Below, piece by piece: positions 28,315 through 34,250 of a DNA stretch of 41,318 nucleotides; the first letter of the stretch is position 1; each line of letters opens with the position of its first letter. The stretch is from Akkermansia sp. (lineage in GTDB: Bacteria; Verrucomicrobiota; Verrucomicrobiia; Verrucomicrobiales; Akkermansiaceae). The notes beneath the pieces were generated by a model. It saw only the letters and a list, made by a program, of their open reading frames with translations. It did not search any database and was not told where the DNA came from. Where the stretch lies: positions 1-41,318 of the forward strand of contig JAFQDN010000036.1 in NCBI GenBank assembly GCA_017415995.1, in the 5' to 3' direction. Made by a program: the position numbers and the translations under genes.

Positions 28315-28707
28315 CTACATGGCTCCGCCACAGATGAGGCAGTCGTTTCCGCTGCCGGTGGAGCTGTAGTGTCCATCGCAGTTGAGGTAGTATTGGCAGG
28401 TGTAGTTGTGGGTCTTTCGGGTTTTGTTGTTGATCCAGTAGCGTTTGCTCGGATCTGTTGGTTTTGCTGCGTACGTTTTTTCAATGGTTGATGTGCTGTA
28501 GGTATGTTTGGGACGGTGTAGTTTAATGTAGAAAGTAACAGCTAAACCGATTCCGGTTATGACGAGCAGGATTGCGAGAGGTTTTGCAATGTAGTAGTCA
28601 AATCTGAGCTTTCCGTTTTTTTTGGTTTCCTCTATCCATGCATACATGAATGATAGCAGCATGGGCATAAACATGAGGCATACTGCTATGATTGTGGTTG
28701 TGCTCAT
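28315..28707 (-). CDS. Small membrane protein with a C-terminal cysteine motif domain
   Basis: A 130-residue protein with two hydrophobic helices (about 3-22 and 41-60) and a C-terminal domain. That domain starts at RYWIN and contains HNYTCQYY, NCDG and CLICGG. It resembles a small domain seen in many bacterial proteins with a YWxN...H...C...CGxCGG pattern, possibly metal binding. A longer frame to 28869 exists, but the promoter (TTGCTT-16-TAAAAT) lies between, so 28707 is the start. It is divergent from the early operon. Confidence 0.65.
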   Translation of the reverse strand: MSTTTIIAVCLMFMPMLLSFMYAWIEETKKNGKLRFDYYIAKPLAILLVITGIGLAVTFYIKLHRPKHTYSTSTIEKTYAAKPTDPSKRYWINNKTRKTHNYTCQYYLNCDGHYSSTGSGNDCLICGGAM

Positions 28708-28718
28708 AATTCCGCGAC

Positions 28719-28746
28719 ATTTTAGCATAGGAGTAGAGTGAAGCAA
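28719..28746 (-). promoter_or_regulatory. Leftward promoter facing the early operon
   Basis: On the minus strand, TTGCTT (28746-28741), a 16-nt spacer with TGC directly before TAAAAT (28724-28719) as an extended -10, then 11 nt to ATG 28707. Confidence 0.6.
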
Positions 28747-28795
28747 GGAAAAATTGCGGAGAAAAAGTAAAAAAAATGCAAAATAATGCATTTTT

Positions 28796-28828
28796 AGGTT
28801 TGACAAACCTGCTAAAAGTTGATAGATT
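28796..28828 (+). promoter_or_regulatory. Early rightward promoter overlapped by operator O1
   Basis: TTGACA (28800-28805), a 17-nt spacer and TAGATT (28823-28828) form a good promoter for the ATG at 28844. The -35 box sits inside the perfect palindrome AGGTTTG-A-CAAACCT (28796-28810), so a repressor bound there would block RNA polymerase. Confidence 0.8.
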
Positions 28829-28843
28829 GAAGTCGTACTCGAT

Positions 28844-29056
28844 ATGGCGAACCAACCTGCAAAAGACAAGAAATTCGTTTCCCTGCTGTTAAAGCGTGAG
28901 CTGGTGAAAAAGCTGGAGAAGCTGGCAGCTCATCGCGGGCAGACACGGACTAAGGTCATTTGCACGCTGTTGGAAGAGGGTACTCGGCACGTAGAGTTAA
29001 CTGTTGAAGACTATGAAGACATTATCAAAGAAATCAAAAAAGCAGGTCTCCGTTAA
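28844..29056 (+). CDS. Ribbon-helix-helix DNA-binding protein 1
   Basis: A 70-residue Arc/CopG-type protein. A beta-strand (KKFVSLLLKRE) is followed by two helices (LVKKLEKLAAHRGQ and TRTKVICTLLEEG). The family binds palindromic operators as dimers of dimers. It is the first gene behind the operator-promoter at 28796, so autoregulation is likely, but which protein binds the palindrome is inference. It overlaps the next RHH gene by 44 nt. Confidence 0.75.
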   Translation: MANQPAKDKKFVSLLLKRELVKKLEKLAAHRGQTRTKVICTLLEEGTRHVELTVEDYEDIIKEIKKAGLR

Positions 29057-29219
29057 CATGGACTTAGGGACTGTTAAGCGTTTGGAGAAGCTGGCAGCGG
29101 AGGAAAAACGTTCGCTGAGTGCGCAGGTAGTTTTTATTTTGGAACGAGGTTTGACAAACCTTTCCGAAGAAGAGAAGTCTGCGATAGGTGAGGAGTTTTT
29201 TATTTCGGAAGAGGTTTGA
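29013..29219 (+). CDS. Ribbon-helix-helix DNA-binding protein 2
   Basis: A 68-residue second RHH protein: strand KKQVSVNMDL, helix GTVKRLEKLAAEEKR, helix SLSAQVVFILERGL, then an acidic tail ending in FFISEEV. It is a diverged paralogue of the preceding gene (shared LEKLAA and the same spacing). I chose ATG 29013, which keeps the DNA-contacting strand; a TTG at 29004 or ATG at 29058 are alternatives, the latter removing the strand. Operator O2 lies inside its coding sequence and O3 spans its stop codon. Confidence 0.7.
   Translation: MKTLSKKSKKQVSVNMDLGTVKRLEKLAAEEKRSLSAQVVFILERGLTNLSEEEKSAIGEEFFISEEV
29147..29161. promoter_or_regulatory. Operator O2 (perfect 15-bp palindrome)
   Basis: An exact copy of the promoter palindrome AGGTTTGACAAACCT, inside the second RHH gene where it encodes GLTNL. 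No -10 box follows at the right distance, so this looks like an auxiliary repressor site. Confidence 0.8.
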
Positions 29220-29226
29220 CAAACCT
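29212..29226. promoter_or_regulatory. Operator O3 (perfect 15-bp palindrome)
   Basis: A third exact copy, 65 bp after O2. It includes the TGA stop of the second RHH gene and lies upstream of the next gene. A weak TAGGAT 19 nt from its TTGACA makes a second promoter possible but doubtful. Confidence 0.8.
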
Positions 29227-29244
29227 ATTGGAAAGGAGAATAGG

Positions 29245-29469
29245 ATGAGTAAGCTTTGGACGATAGGGTATGCGCTGTTTGTGGGGGGCGGGTGTTTTCT
29301 GCTCGCTGCGTTTGTGGGGTGGCTTATTGTGCTGCCGGGGTGTTTGTTGTGGTGGCCGGGTGAGGTGCCGGGGCTGCAGAGGCATGTACTCGGTTCGATG
29401 GCATTTGCTATGGTGCTGAGTGTAGCCGGATATGTGTTGGCTAAAGTTTCTGAGAAGAAAGGAGAATAA
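29245..29469 (+). CDS. Small phage membrane protein
   Basis: A 74-residue protein that is almost entirely hydrophobic, with two helices (about 5-34 and 48-66) and the tail VSEKKGE. A good AAGGAG precedes ATG 29245, which sits 18 nt after O3. The last codons (AGAAAGGAG, 29456-29464) also provide the ribosome-binding site for the next gene. Function unknown; it could be a superinfection-exclusion or holin-like protein, without evidence for either. Confidence 0.6.
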   Translation: MSKLWTIGYALFVGGGCFLLAAFVGWLIVLPGCLLWWPGEVPGLQRHVLGSMAFAMVLSVAGYVLAKVSEKKGE

Positions 29470-29472
29470 GTT

Positions 29473-29793
29473 ATGGATGAATCTTATATCGAAAAGATAA
29501 AGGACATGCAGCAAAGATTTAAGCATCCTGTAATTGTGAAGCTTCACCGTTTGACGGCATTAGTTTTATTGAACATAGTGAGGAGTGCTAAGATAGGGGA
29601 ATTACCCGACCCTCGCAAGATTGATTTAAACGCTCTCGAAATAGAGCTGATGACGGTTATTGATTTTGCTGAGGATGACGATTATTCCAAGAAAATGGAG
29701 GCAAGATTGGACGATTTGGCTCATGTTCTTAATTGTGCTCTAGTTATTGTAAATAAGGCGAAAGGCGAGCCCTGCGTTGAGGCGGATAGTTAA
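29473..29793 (+). CDS. Small acidic helical phage protein, unknown
   Basis: A 106-residue protein that is helical throughout and acidic in the middle (VIDFAEDDDYSKKMEARLDDLAH). No family recognised. It follows the preceding gene by 3 nt, with GGAG in the upstream stop region, and is followed 14 nt later by an HTH gene. Confidence 0.6.
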   Translation: MDESYIEKIKDMQQRFKHPVIVKLHRLTALVLLNIVRSAKIGELPDPRKIDLNALEIELMTVIDFAEDDDYSKKMEARLDDLAHVLNCALVIVNKAKGEPCVEADS

Positions 29794-29807
29794 GGAGAAT
29801 AGCAAAA

Positions 29808-30020
29808 ATGAATCGGAAAAGCAATAAAAATGTGACGGTTACGGCGCGGTATCTGGCCGATAAGGGTTACTCGATAACTCGCGCTGCGCAGAATGTAGGG
29901 TGTAGCCCTGCGCACTTGGCGCGGGTGTTGCAGGGTGATAGGGTGCCAAGTGCGCTGTTGCTGGAGCGGCTGCGCGCGCTGCCGGAGCTGCGCCCGGTGA
30001 TGTGCCGGGTGGAGTATTGA
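29808..30020 (+). CDS. Small helix-turn-helix DNA-binding protein
   Basis: A 70-residue XRE/Cro-like protein. The helix-turn-helix spans about residues 21-45 (YSITRAAQNVGCSPAHLARVLQGDRVPS), followed by LLERLRALPEL. Size and fold suit a phage Cro-like regulator or host-gene modulator. GGAG lies about 10 nt before the ATG. Confidence 0.7.
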   Translation: MNRKSNKNVTVTARYLADKGYSITRAAQNVGCSPAHLARVLQGDRVPSALLLERLRALPELRPVMCRVEY

Positions 30021-30036
30021 GAGTTACGAAGTTATT

Positions 30037-30201
30037 ATGGATACTATTGGTATAGTGGTTGCATGCGCTGAGCATGAAGCGGAGAAAAAGCGGAAGGAGT
30101 GCGAGATGAAGGAGAGAGAGGTACATGCTTTGGAGCGGATTGCTACCGCGTTAGGGGAGCTGTTGAGTCGATTTTCTGAGAAGAAAGGAGAGCAGAAGTG
30201 A
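30037..30201 (+). CDS. Small coiled-coil phage protein
   Basis: A 54-residue, highly charged helical protein (AEHEAEKKRKECEMKEREVH) ending in SEKKGEQK, the same tail as the membrane protein at 29245-29469. The final codons contain AGAAAGGAG (30182-30190), and its TGA overlaps the next ATG. Function unknown. Confidence 0.55.
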   Translation: MDTIGIVVACAEHEAEKKRKECEMKEREVHALERIATALGELLSRFSEKKGEQK

Positions 30202-30368
30202 TGGACGAGCTGGATTTTGCGCTGGAGCTGTTGAGGGATAGGGCGCAGCTGGTGCGTTCTTTGCGCAAGCTTGGCTATGCGCAGGATGAGGTGGGAGTGA
30301 ATGCTGTGCGTTCTTTGTGCGCTGAGATGGAGAAATTGCTGATCATGCTGAGAAATTACGATAAATAA
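30201..30368 (+). CDS. Small helical phage protein, unknown
   Basis: A 55-residue helical protein (MDELDFALELLRDRAQL...) whose ATG shares its A with the TGA of the previous gene, a classic translational coupling. The upstream gene's last codons carry the ribosome-binding site. A further AGAAAGGAG at 30368-30376, right at its stop, serves the next gene. Confidence 0.55.
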   Translation: MDELDFALELLRDRAQLVRSLRKLGYAQDEVGVNAVRSLCAEMEKLLIMLRNYDK

Positions 30369-30384
30369 GAAAGGAGATAAGTTT

Positions 30385-30612
30385 ATGGAGAAGGGTAGTA
30401 GGATAACGGCGCCTTTAGTGAGCGCGGCTGTGTTGGCGGAGCGGTTGCCGGAGTTTTTTGCGGACCGTTTTCAGGTGTTGCGGTTGGCGAAGAGGCGGGT
30501 GATTCCGTGTTATGTGTTGCCGGGTACGGGGCGGAGCCGTAGCGGGGTGTTTATGTTTTGTGTGAAGGATGTGAAGAAGGCGATGCAGGGGTATTATCAG
30601 CCTGCACTTTAA
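30385..30612 (+). CDS. Excisionase/HTH-like small protein
   Basis: A 75-residue basic protein. The pattern LVSAAVLAERLPEFFADR, then LAKRRVIPCYVLPG, then FCVKDVKKAMQGYY resembles winged-helix excisionase or MerR-like domains, where a helix-turn-helix is followed by a wing ending in iPxY and a last helix. It may be Xis, which would fit an element whose integrase lies elsewhere. The similarity is only moderate. Confidence 0.55.
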   Translation: MEKGSRITAPLVSAAVLAERLPEFFADRFQVLRLAKRRVIPCYVLPGTGRSRSGVFMFCVKDVKKAMQGYYQPAL

Positions 30613-30632
30613 TGAATAGAAAGGTGATGTTT

Positions 30633-30863
30633 ATGTTGCGTTTTGTTTGTGATGAGTTGTTGGGGCTGCTGGCTGTGTTGGGTTGGTTGCTGTTGGGTGT
30701 GTTGTTTTTGTGTGCGTTGCCGTATGTTGTGCGGCAGGCGGAGGGTGATGGGGGGGCTCCGGTTTCAGGGGTGAGGGCTGATTGCCGTGGTTATGTGGCG
30801 GTGGACCCGTCTTCGCCCGAAGCCGTTACGTCTTCGGGCTACGCCGAGGCGAATGCCCTTTGA
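30633..30863 (+). CDS. Small membrane protein with an in-frame palindromic insertion
   Basis: A 76-residue protein with one transmembrane helix (about residues 10-30) and a short soluble tail. Starts at 30612 and 30627 are also open; AAAGG 8 nt before 30633 favours this one. Its last codons come from the dispersed element at 30811-30850, encoding SSPEAVTSSGYAEA before NAL and the stop. The stop falls in the loop of a following hairpin, so the insertion supplied the protein's C-terminus. Function unknown. Confidence 0.5.
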   Translation: MLRFVCDELLGLLAVLGWLLLGVLFLCALPYVVRQAEGDGGAPVSGVRADCRGYVAVDPSSPEAVTSSGYAEANAL

Positions 30864-30880
30864 AGCTTCGGGCATTCGGA
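30811..30880. repeat. Dispersed palindromic element, copy A
   Basis: The 40-bp core at 30811-30850 matches copy B (34288-34327) at 38 of 40 positions. It starts with the hairpin CTTCG-cc-CGAAG. A second 9-bp stem (30850-30858 with 30870-30878) follows. It lies at the 3' end of a coding frame. Confidence 0.8.
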
Positions 30881-30882
30881 GT

Positions 30883-30912
30883 AAGTTTTAGGAAGTTTTA
30901 GAAAAGTTTTAG
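30883..30912. repeat. Three short AAGTTTTAG repeats before a start codon
   Basis: Copies at 30883-30891, 30893-30901 and 30904-30912 lie directly before ATG 30916. They may bind a regulator or arise by slippage. The last copy's AGGA is the only ribosome-binding-like sequence there. Confidence 0.55.
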
Positions 30913-30915
30913 GAT

Positions 30916-31278
30916 ATGAGTAGGAAGGTTTATAAGCGGGTGCAGGTGGATGGTAGTACGCCGTTGGTGTTTGAGGAGAAGGCGCCGGCGGTGGGTGATG
31001 GTAAGCGGGCGTTTAAGACGTTGACGGCGGCGGTGAGGGCAGCTGAGGCGGCGAGGGATGAGGTAAAAGCGGAGCTGGCGGAGGCGCGGGAGCTGGCGGC
31101 GGCGTATCGCGCAGCTGCGGAGGAGTTGGTGGAGGCGGCGATGGGGAGGTTGCGTATGGCTGAGCGTGGTTGCTGTGAGCGGGCGGCGATGGCGAGGCGC
31201 TGGGTGTGGGTGGATTTGGTGATTTTTGGTGTGGGGTCGGGTGTGTTGGCTACGGGGTGTGCGCTCGGGTGGTGGTGA
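30916..31278 (+). CDS. Coiled-coil protein with a C-terminal membrane helix
   Basis: A 120-residue protein with a basic N-terminus, a long alanine-, glutamate- and arginine-rich coiled coil (about residues 33-95) and a C-terminal transmembrane helix (about 97-117). The layout resembles spanin-like or tail-anchored phage proteins, but it lies in the early region far from any lysis genes. Function unknown. Confidence 0.55.
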   Translation: MSRKVYKRVQVDGSTPLVFEEKAPAVGDGKRAFKTLTAAVRAAEAARDEVKAELAEARELAAAYRAAAEELVEAAMGRLRMAERGCCERAAMARRWVWVDLVIFGVGSGVLATGCALGWW

Positions 31279-31529
31279 GGCTTAGAAAATTCTCTACGGG
31301 CATGTGCTCGTGGTTCGTTTCCATACGTGATATTACCGCTTGGCTGTCGGGCGTTTGAAATAATAGGCAGGGTGCTGTGGGGGAGGTGGTCCTCGCGCCG
31401 GGTTCGATTCCCGGTCACGGCTTCGTCATGCGGGTGCGTGGCGAGTACAAAAGTACTGTTCATTAGGTTGCCTCTGTGGCTCCGTGGAGGTTAAATTACG
31501 GAGCAAGTAACCAAAAAAAATACAATACT
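31279..31529 (+). promoter_or_regulatory. Noncoding leader with hairpins ahead of 31530
   Basis: 251 bp without a supportable gene. It holds a variable-arm-like hairpin GAGG-tggt-CCTC (31383-31394), a T-arm-like stem CCGGG-TTCGATT-CCCGG (31398-31414), a small stem AGTAC-aaaa-GTACT (31445-31458) and a perfect 7-bp stem GCTCCGT/ACGGAGC (31479-31504) ending 25 nt before the ATG. TACAAA at 31446-31451 could be a -10. The elements GTGCTGTGGGG (31372) and GTGCGTG (31434) recur ahead of the annealase gene. Confidence 0.5.
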
Positions 31530-31937
31530 ATGTCAAACGAGATGACTACAGAGACGGTGCAGGCTGAGGCTCAGGCAGATGCTTGCGTGAAGGAGGTTAA
31601 GTTGAGTGAGGTGGTGGCGGCTTTGCGCGCCGGGCGTTTTGTGTGTGATGTGCCGGGGCTGTTGGTGGCTTCGGATGAGGTGGGTGTTAGCTGTAGGGCG
31701 AATCCGAATACTACGGAGCGGGGGCATAATACGTTGCAGTTGAGCTGGGAGCTTGGTTCGCAGGCGTTTCCTGCTATTTTGTATGAGACTCAGGCGGGTA
31801 AGGCCCGTGCGTTGCGGGATTTGGCTTTTTGGGCGGGTGTTGCTTTTGAGCGTGAGGAGGGGAGGGGTGATGTTGCTGCTGTGTTGGCTGGTTTGGCGGG
31901 CGCTGCTGATGCTAAGGGGGAAGGAGATGAGGCATGA
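31530..31937 (+). CDS. Phage protein, unknown (Ala/Glu-rich)
   Basis: A 135-residue protein with a polar N-terminus (TTETVQAEAQAD), a central beta-rich region (FVCDVPGLLVASDEVGVSC...) and an acidic C-terminus. An upstream start at 31476 is open but lies before the leader hairpin, so 31530 is preferred. There is no Shine-Dalgarno; the sequence before the ATG is A-rich. It overlaps the next gene by ATGA. No family recognised. Confidence 0.6.
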   Translation: MSNEMTTETVQAEAQADACVKEVKLSEVVAALRAGRFVCDVPGLLVASDEVGVSCRANPNTTERGHNTLQLSWELGSQAFPAILYETQAGKARALRDLAFWAGVAFEREEGRGDVAAVLAGLAGAADAKGEGDEA

Positions 31938-32290
31938 GTGGGAGGAAGGTTGTGCCGTTGGATGCGCCGTATGGGGAGCGTTTTTTCCAAGCGTTGCGGG
32001 ATTTGCATGATGGTGAGTTGCTGCGGCAGTTGGATGAGGGGATTACGGCGTTGACGTCTGCTGTGTTGGAGACGGGCGGTAAGGGGCATTTGACGTTGAA
32101 GGTGGCAGTGGCTAAGTTGGGTAAGGATAGGCAGGTGGCGGTGAAGCCGAGCGTGTCGCGCAGTATTCCGCAGGAGGAGGTGCGGCAGCGTTTGGTGTGG
32201 GCTGATGAGCATGGGCGTTTTTGTGAGAATGATCCTGCGCAGGGGGAGTTTGAGTTTGATGCTCCGAAGCGTGTGGAGGTGGAGGCTTAA
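31934..32290 (+). CDS. Phage protein, unknown, coupled to the DUF2303 gene
   Basis: A 118-residue protein with a helical start (ERFFQALRDLHDGELLRQLDEGITALTSAVLE), a basic beta-hairpin part (KGHLTLKVAVAKLGKDRQVAVKP) and an acidic end. Its ATG overlaps the previous stop. Small proteins with this outline often sit just before DUF2303 and annealase genes in prophages, suggesting a recombination-related role; that is inference. Confidence 0.6.
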   Translation: MSGRKVVPLDAPYGERFFQALRDLHDGELLRQLDEGITALTSAVLETGGKGHLTLKVAVAKLGKDRQVAVKPSVSRSIPQEEVRQRLVWADEHGRFCENDPAQGEFEFDAPKRVEVEA

Positions 32291-32312
32291 TTATTAACTG
32301 ATAGGATTAAAC

Positions 32313-33170
32313 ATGAATAAGATTACTGATAAGTTGGTGCAGGCTGAGGCTTGCGTGGAAATGCAGGGTGGTATGACGAGTAATTTGCTGACGCCGGGGA
32401 TGACGGCGGAGGTGGTGAAGGGGCGAGCTGCGGTGACGCATGAGGTTTGCAAGGTGGTGGATATATCGCGTTATGCGGATAGGCCGTACCGCCATGCAGG
32501 GCAGGTGTTGCTGCTGTGTTTGGACACGTTTGTGAAGTATGTGCAGGACAAGAAGCCTGCCGATGGCTGCATGGATGTGTTTGTGGGTAGGAATTTTGCC
32601 AGAGCGGTGTTTAATGCTGATGGTTGGGGCGATAACTGCGCGGATTTTGATTTTGAGTACACGCCTGAGATGGTGGCGTGGGATGATAAGAATGCGTGCT
32701 GGCTGAGTCAGGAGGATTTCTGCGATTTTTTGGAGGACCAGCAGGGGGTGATTAAGGAGCCGTGTGGGGTGGAGCTTCTGGACCTTGTTGCGAATTTCCG
32801 CCAGAAGCAGCAGGTGGAGTTCGGGCGTAGTTACCGCGGCTCTGATGGGCAGGTGTGTGTGAGTTATCAGGAGAAGAACACGGGAGCGACCCGCGATTTG
32901 AGCTTGCCGAGTGAGTTTACGTTGCATTTGCCTGTGCTGAAGGGTGCGGAGAAGATGACCACCTACGAGGTAAAGGCGCGATTGAAGGTGCGCGTGGATA
33001 AGGAGAGCCACAATTTGAAGTTGCGCTATGAGTTGGTGCGCTTGGATGTGGCTAAGGATAATGCGCTGCGTGATGTGGCGGGGTATCTGCGCGAGAAGTT
33101 GTCGGGCGTGCCTGTGTATGAGGGGCGCGTGTGTAAGACGGTGCGTGATGCCATTTGTGGTGGGTGCTAA
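32313..33170 (+). CDS. DUF2303 (YfdQ-like) phage protein
   Basis: A 285-residue protein matching DUF2303 by its outline: a W-x-S-x-E-D-F-C-D-F-L-E-D segment (about residues 129-142), an ELLDLVANF helix, a long beta region with DLSLPSEFTLHLPVLKG, then ARLKVRVDKE and GVPVYEGRV near the end. The family is common beside RecT/Bet genes, and its biochemical role is not known. It starts after a 22-nt gap. Its stop is followed by a structured noncoding stretch leading to the annealase. Confidence 0.75.
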   Translation: MNKITDKLVQAEACVEMQGGMTSNLLTPGMTAEVVKGRAAVTHEVCKVVDISRYADRPYRHAGQVLLLCLDTFVKYVQDKKPADGCMDVFVGRNFARAVFNADGWGDNCADFDFEYTPEMVAWDDKNACWLSQEDFCDFLEDQQGVIKEPCGVELLDLVANFRQKQQVEFGRSYRGSDGQVCVSYQEKNTGATRDLSLPSEFTLHLPVLKGAEKMTTYEVKARLKVRVDKESHNLKLRYELVRLDVAKDNALRDVAGYLREKLSGVPVYEGRVCKTVRDAICGGC

Positions 33171-33538
33171 GTTAAGAAAGGGGATGCCCATGAGTGAGAA
33201 ACTTTTGTCCCAGTAGTTGACATAGTATGCCGAGGTGTGCAGCTCGGTTGGGGTTGTTTCTGCATGGCTGAGGAGGGGCGCTCAGGTTAATTAAGTGCTC
33301 CGAAAAAAAAGGCTCACGTCAGGTGACGCTCGGCAAAAAAAATAGTTGGGAAGAAGCTTGCCGAGTCGATGGCTCAGTACCATCGGTGGGCAGTGGCTTT
33401 GCGGTGCGTGGATTGCGGTGCGTGCTGTGGGGCTTTAGTAGGGCGCATTTGTGTGCGTGTAGTATACTGGAAAATAACGCCTTTGGCTTGCGGGTGTCCG
33501 CAGTAGCAAGCCGCCTAACAATAGAAAGATTAGATACT
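33171..33538 (+). promoter_or_regulatory. Structured noncoding region and leader of the annealase gene
   Basis: 368 bp holding only a 10-codon frame (33184-33216, behind AAGAAAGGGG) that could be a leader peptide. Three stems abut: CGTCA/TGACG (33317-33328), CTCGGCAA/TTGCCGAG (33329-33365) and CGATGG/CCATCG (33367-33385). A direct repeat TTGCGGTGCGTG follows (33399-33410, 33413-33424). TATACT (33463-33468) is a candidate -10. A hairpin GGCTTGC/GCAAGCC (33485-33512) with an inner GCGG/CCGC stem ends 26 nt before the ATG. Confidence 0.6.
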
Positions 33539-34231
33539 ATGTCAACAACGACTAACATACAGAAGGTGGAGGCTGCTCGCCAGCCTATTAACGCGCTTAC
33601 GGCTTTGACACGCCAGCTGGGTCTGGTGGATCAGGAGGAGGTGTATGGGATTTTGATGAAGACGGTGATGCCGAGCGGGTCCAGCAATGAAGAGGTGGCT
33701 GCATTTTGCATGACGGCAGCAGCGTATGGGTTGAATCCGTTTATTAAGGAGATTCACGCGTTCCGTGGGAAAAACGGCGGGATTCAGCCGATGGTGGGTA
33801 TTGACGGCTGGCTGAAGCTGGTGCATGCGAATGCGGATTTTGACGGCATGGAGCATGAATACGCGGAGGACGGCAGCTGGGTGGAGTGCCGAATTTACAG
33901 CAAGACCAAGAGCCGACCGACCATCGTGCGTGAGTACATGGCGGAGAACAAGGTGGAGACTTCTCCCGTATGGAAGCAGCGACCGCTGCGTATGTTGCGT
34001 CACCGAGCAACGATTCAGGCGATCCGCTACTTCATGGGTGTGGGTGGTTTGGCTGATAGGGAGGAGTTTATTGAGTACGAGATGCAGCAGATGCCGATGC
34101 GCGATGCGAAGCCGAGCGTGAAGAAGGCGGAGGCTGCTGCGTTTTTGGAGAAGGCGAAGAAGCCTGCACCGGGAGCTGCGACCGAACAGGTAGCAACGGA
34201 GGGTGTGTTGGAGTTCGGGGACCTTGTGTAA
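33539..34231 (+). CDS. bet: Bet/RecT-family single-strand annealing protein
   Basis: A 230-residue recombinase of the phage RecT/Redbeta superfamily. Closest to Redbeta are AAYGLNPFIKEIHAF (about 61-75) and PMVGIDGW (84-91), followed by LRMLRHRATIQAIRYFMGVGGLADREE. It anneals complementary single strands during phage recombination. The frame runs open to 33323, but the family N-terminus and the leader hairpin place the start at 33539. It is followed by a nuclease, an SSB-like protein and RusA, a complete recombination set. Confidence 0.9.
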   Translation: MSTTTNIQKVEAARQPINALTALTRQLGLVDQEEVYGILMKTVMPSGSSNEEVAAFCMTAAAYGLNPFIKEIHAFRGKNGGIQPMVGIDGWLKLVHANADFDGMEHEYAEDGSWVECRIYSKTKSRPTIVREYMAENKVETSPVWKQRPLRMLRHRATIQAIRYFMGVGGLADREEFIEYEMQQMPMRDAKPSVKKAEAAAFLEKAKKPAPGAATEQVATEGVLEFGDLV

Positions 34232-34250
34232 TAGAGAGGAGGACAGGACA

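Noticed and set aside
29216..29246. A second full promoter at operator O3
   Set aside because: The nearest -10-like box (TAGGAT) is 19 nt from TTGACA and overlaps the ribosome-binding region, so only an operator is claimed.
31340..31422. A complete tRNA gene
   Set aside because: The T arm is convincing, but no anticodon stem-loop of 5+7+5 nt and no paired D arm can be placed upstream; acceptor pairing needs several wobbles or mismatches.
33367..33385. An anticodon arm (6-bp stem, 7-nt loop, CAG) of a tRNA-Leu
   Set aside because: No T arm (GGTTCGA-like) or acceptor strand follows, so only a hairpin is supported.
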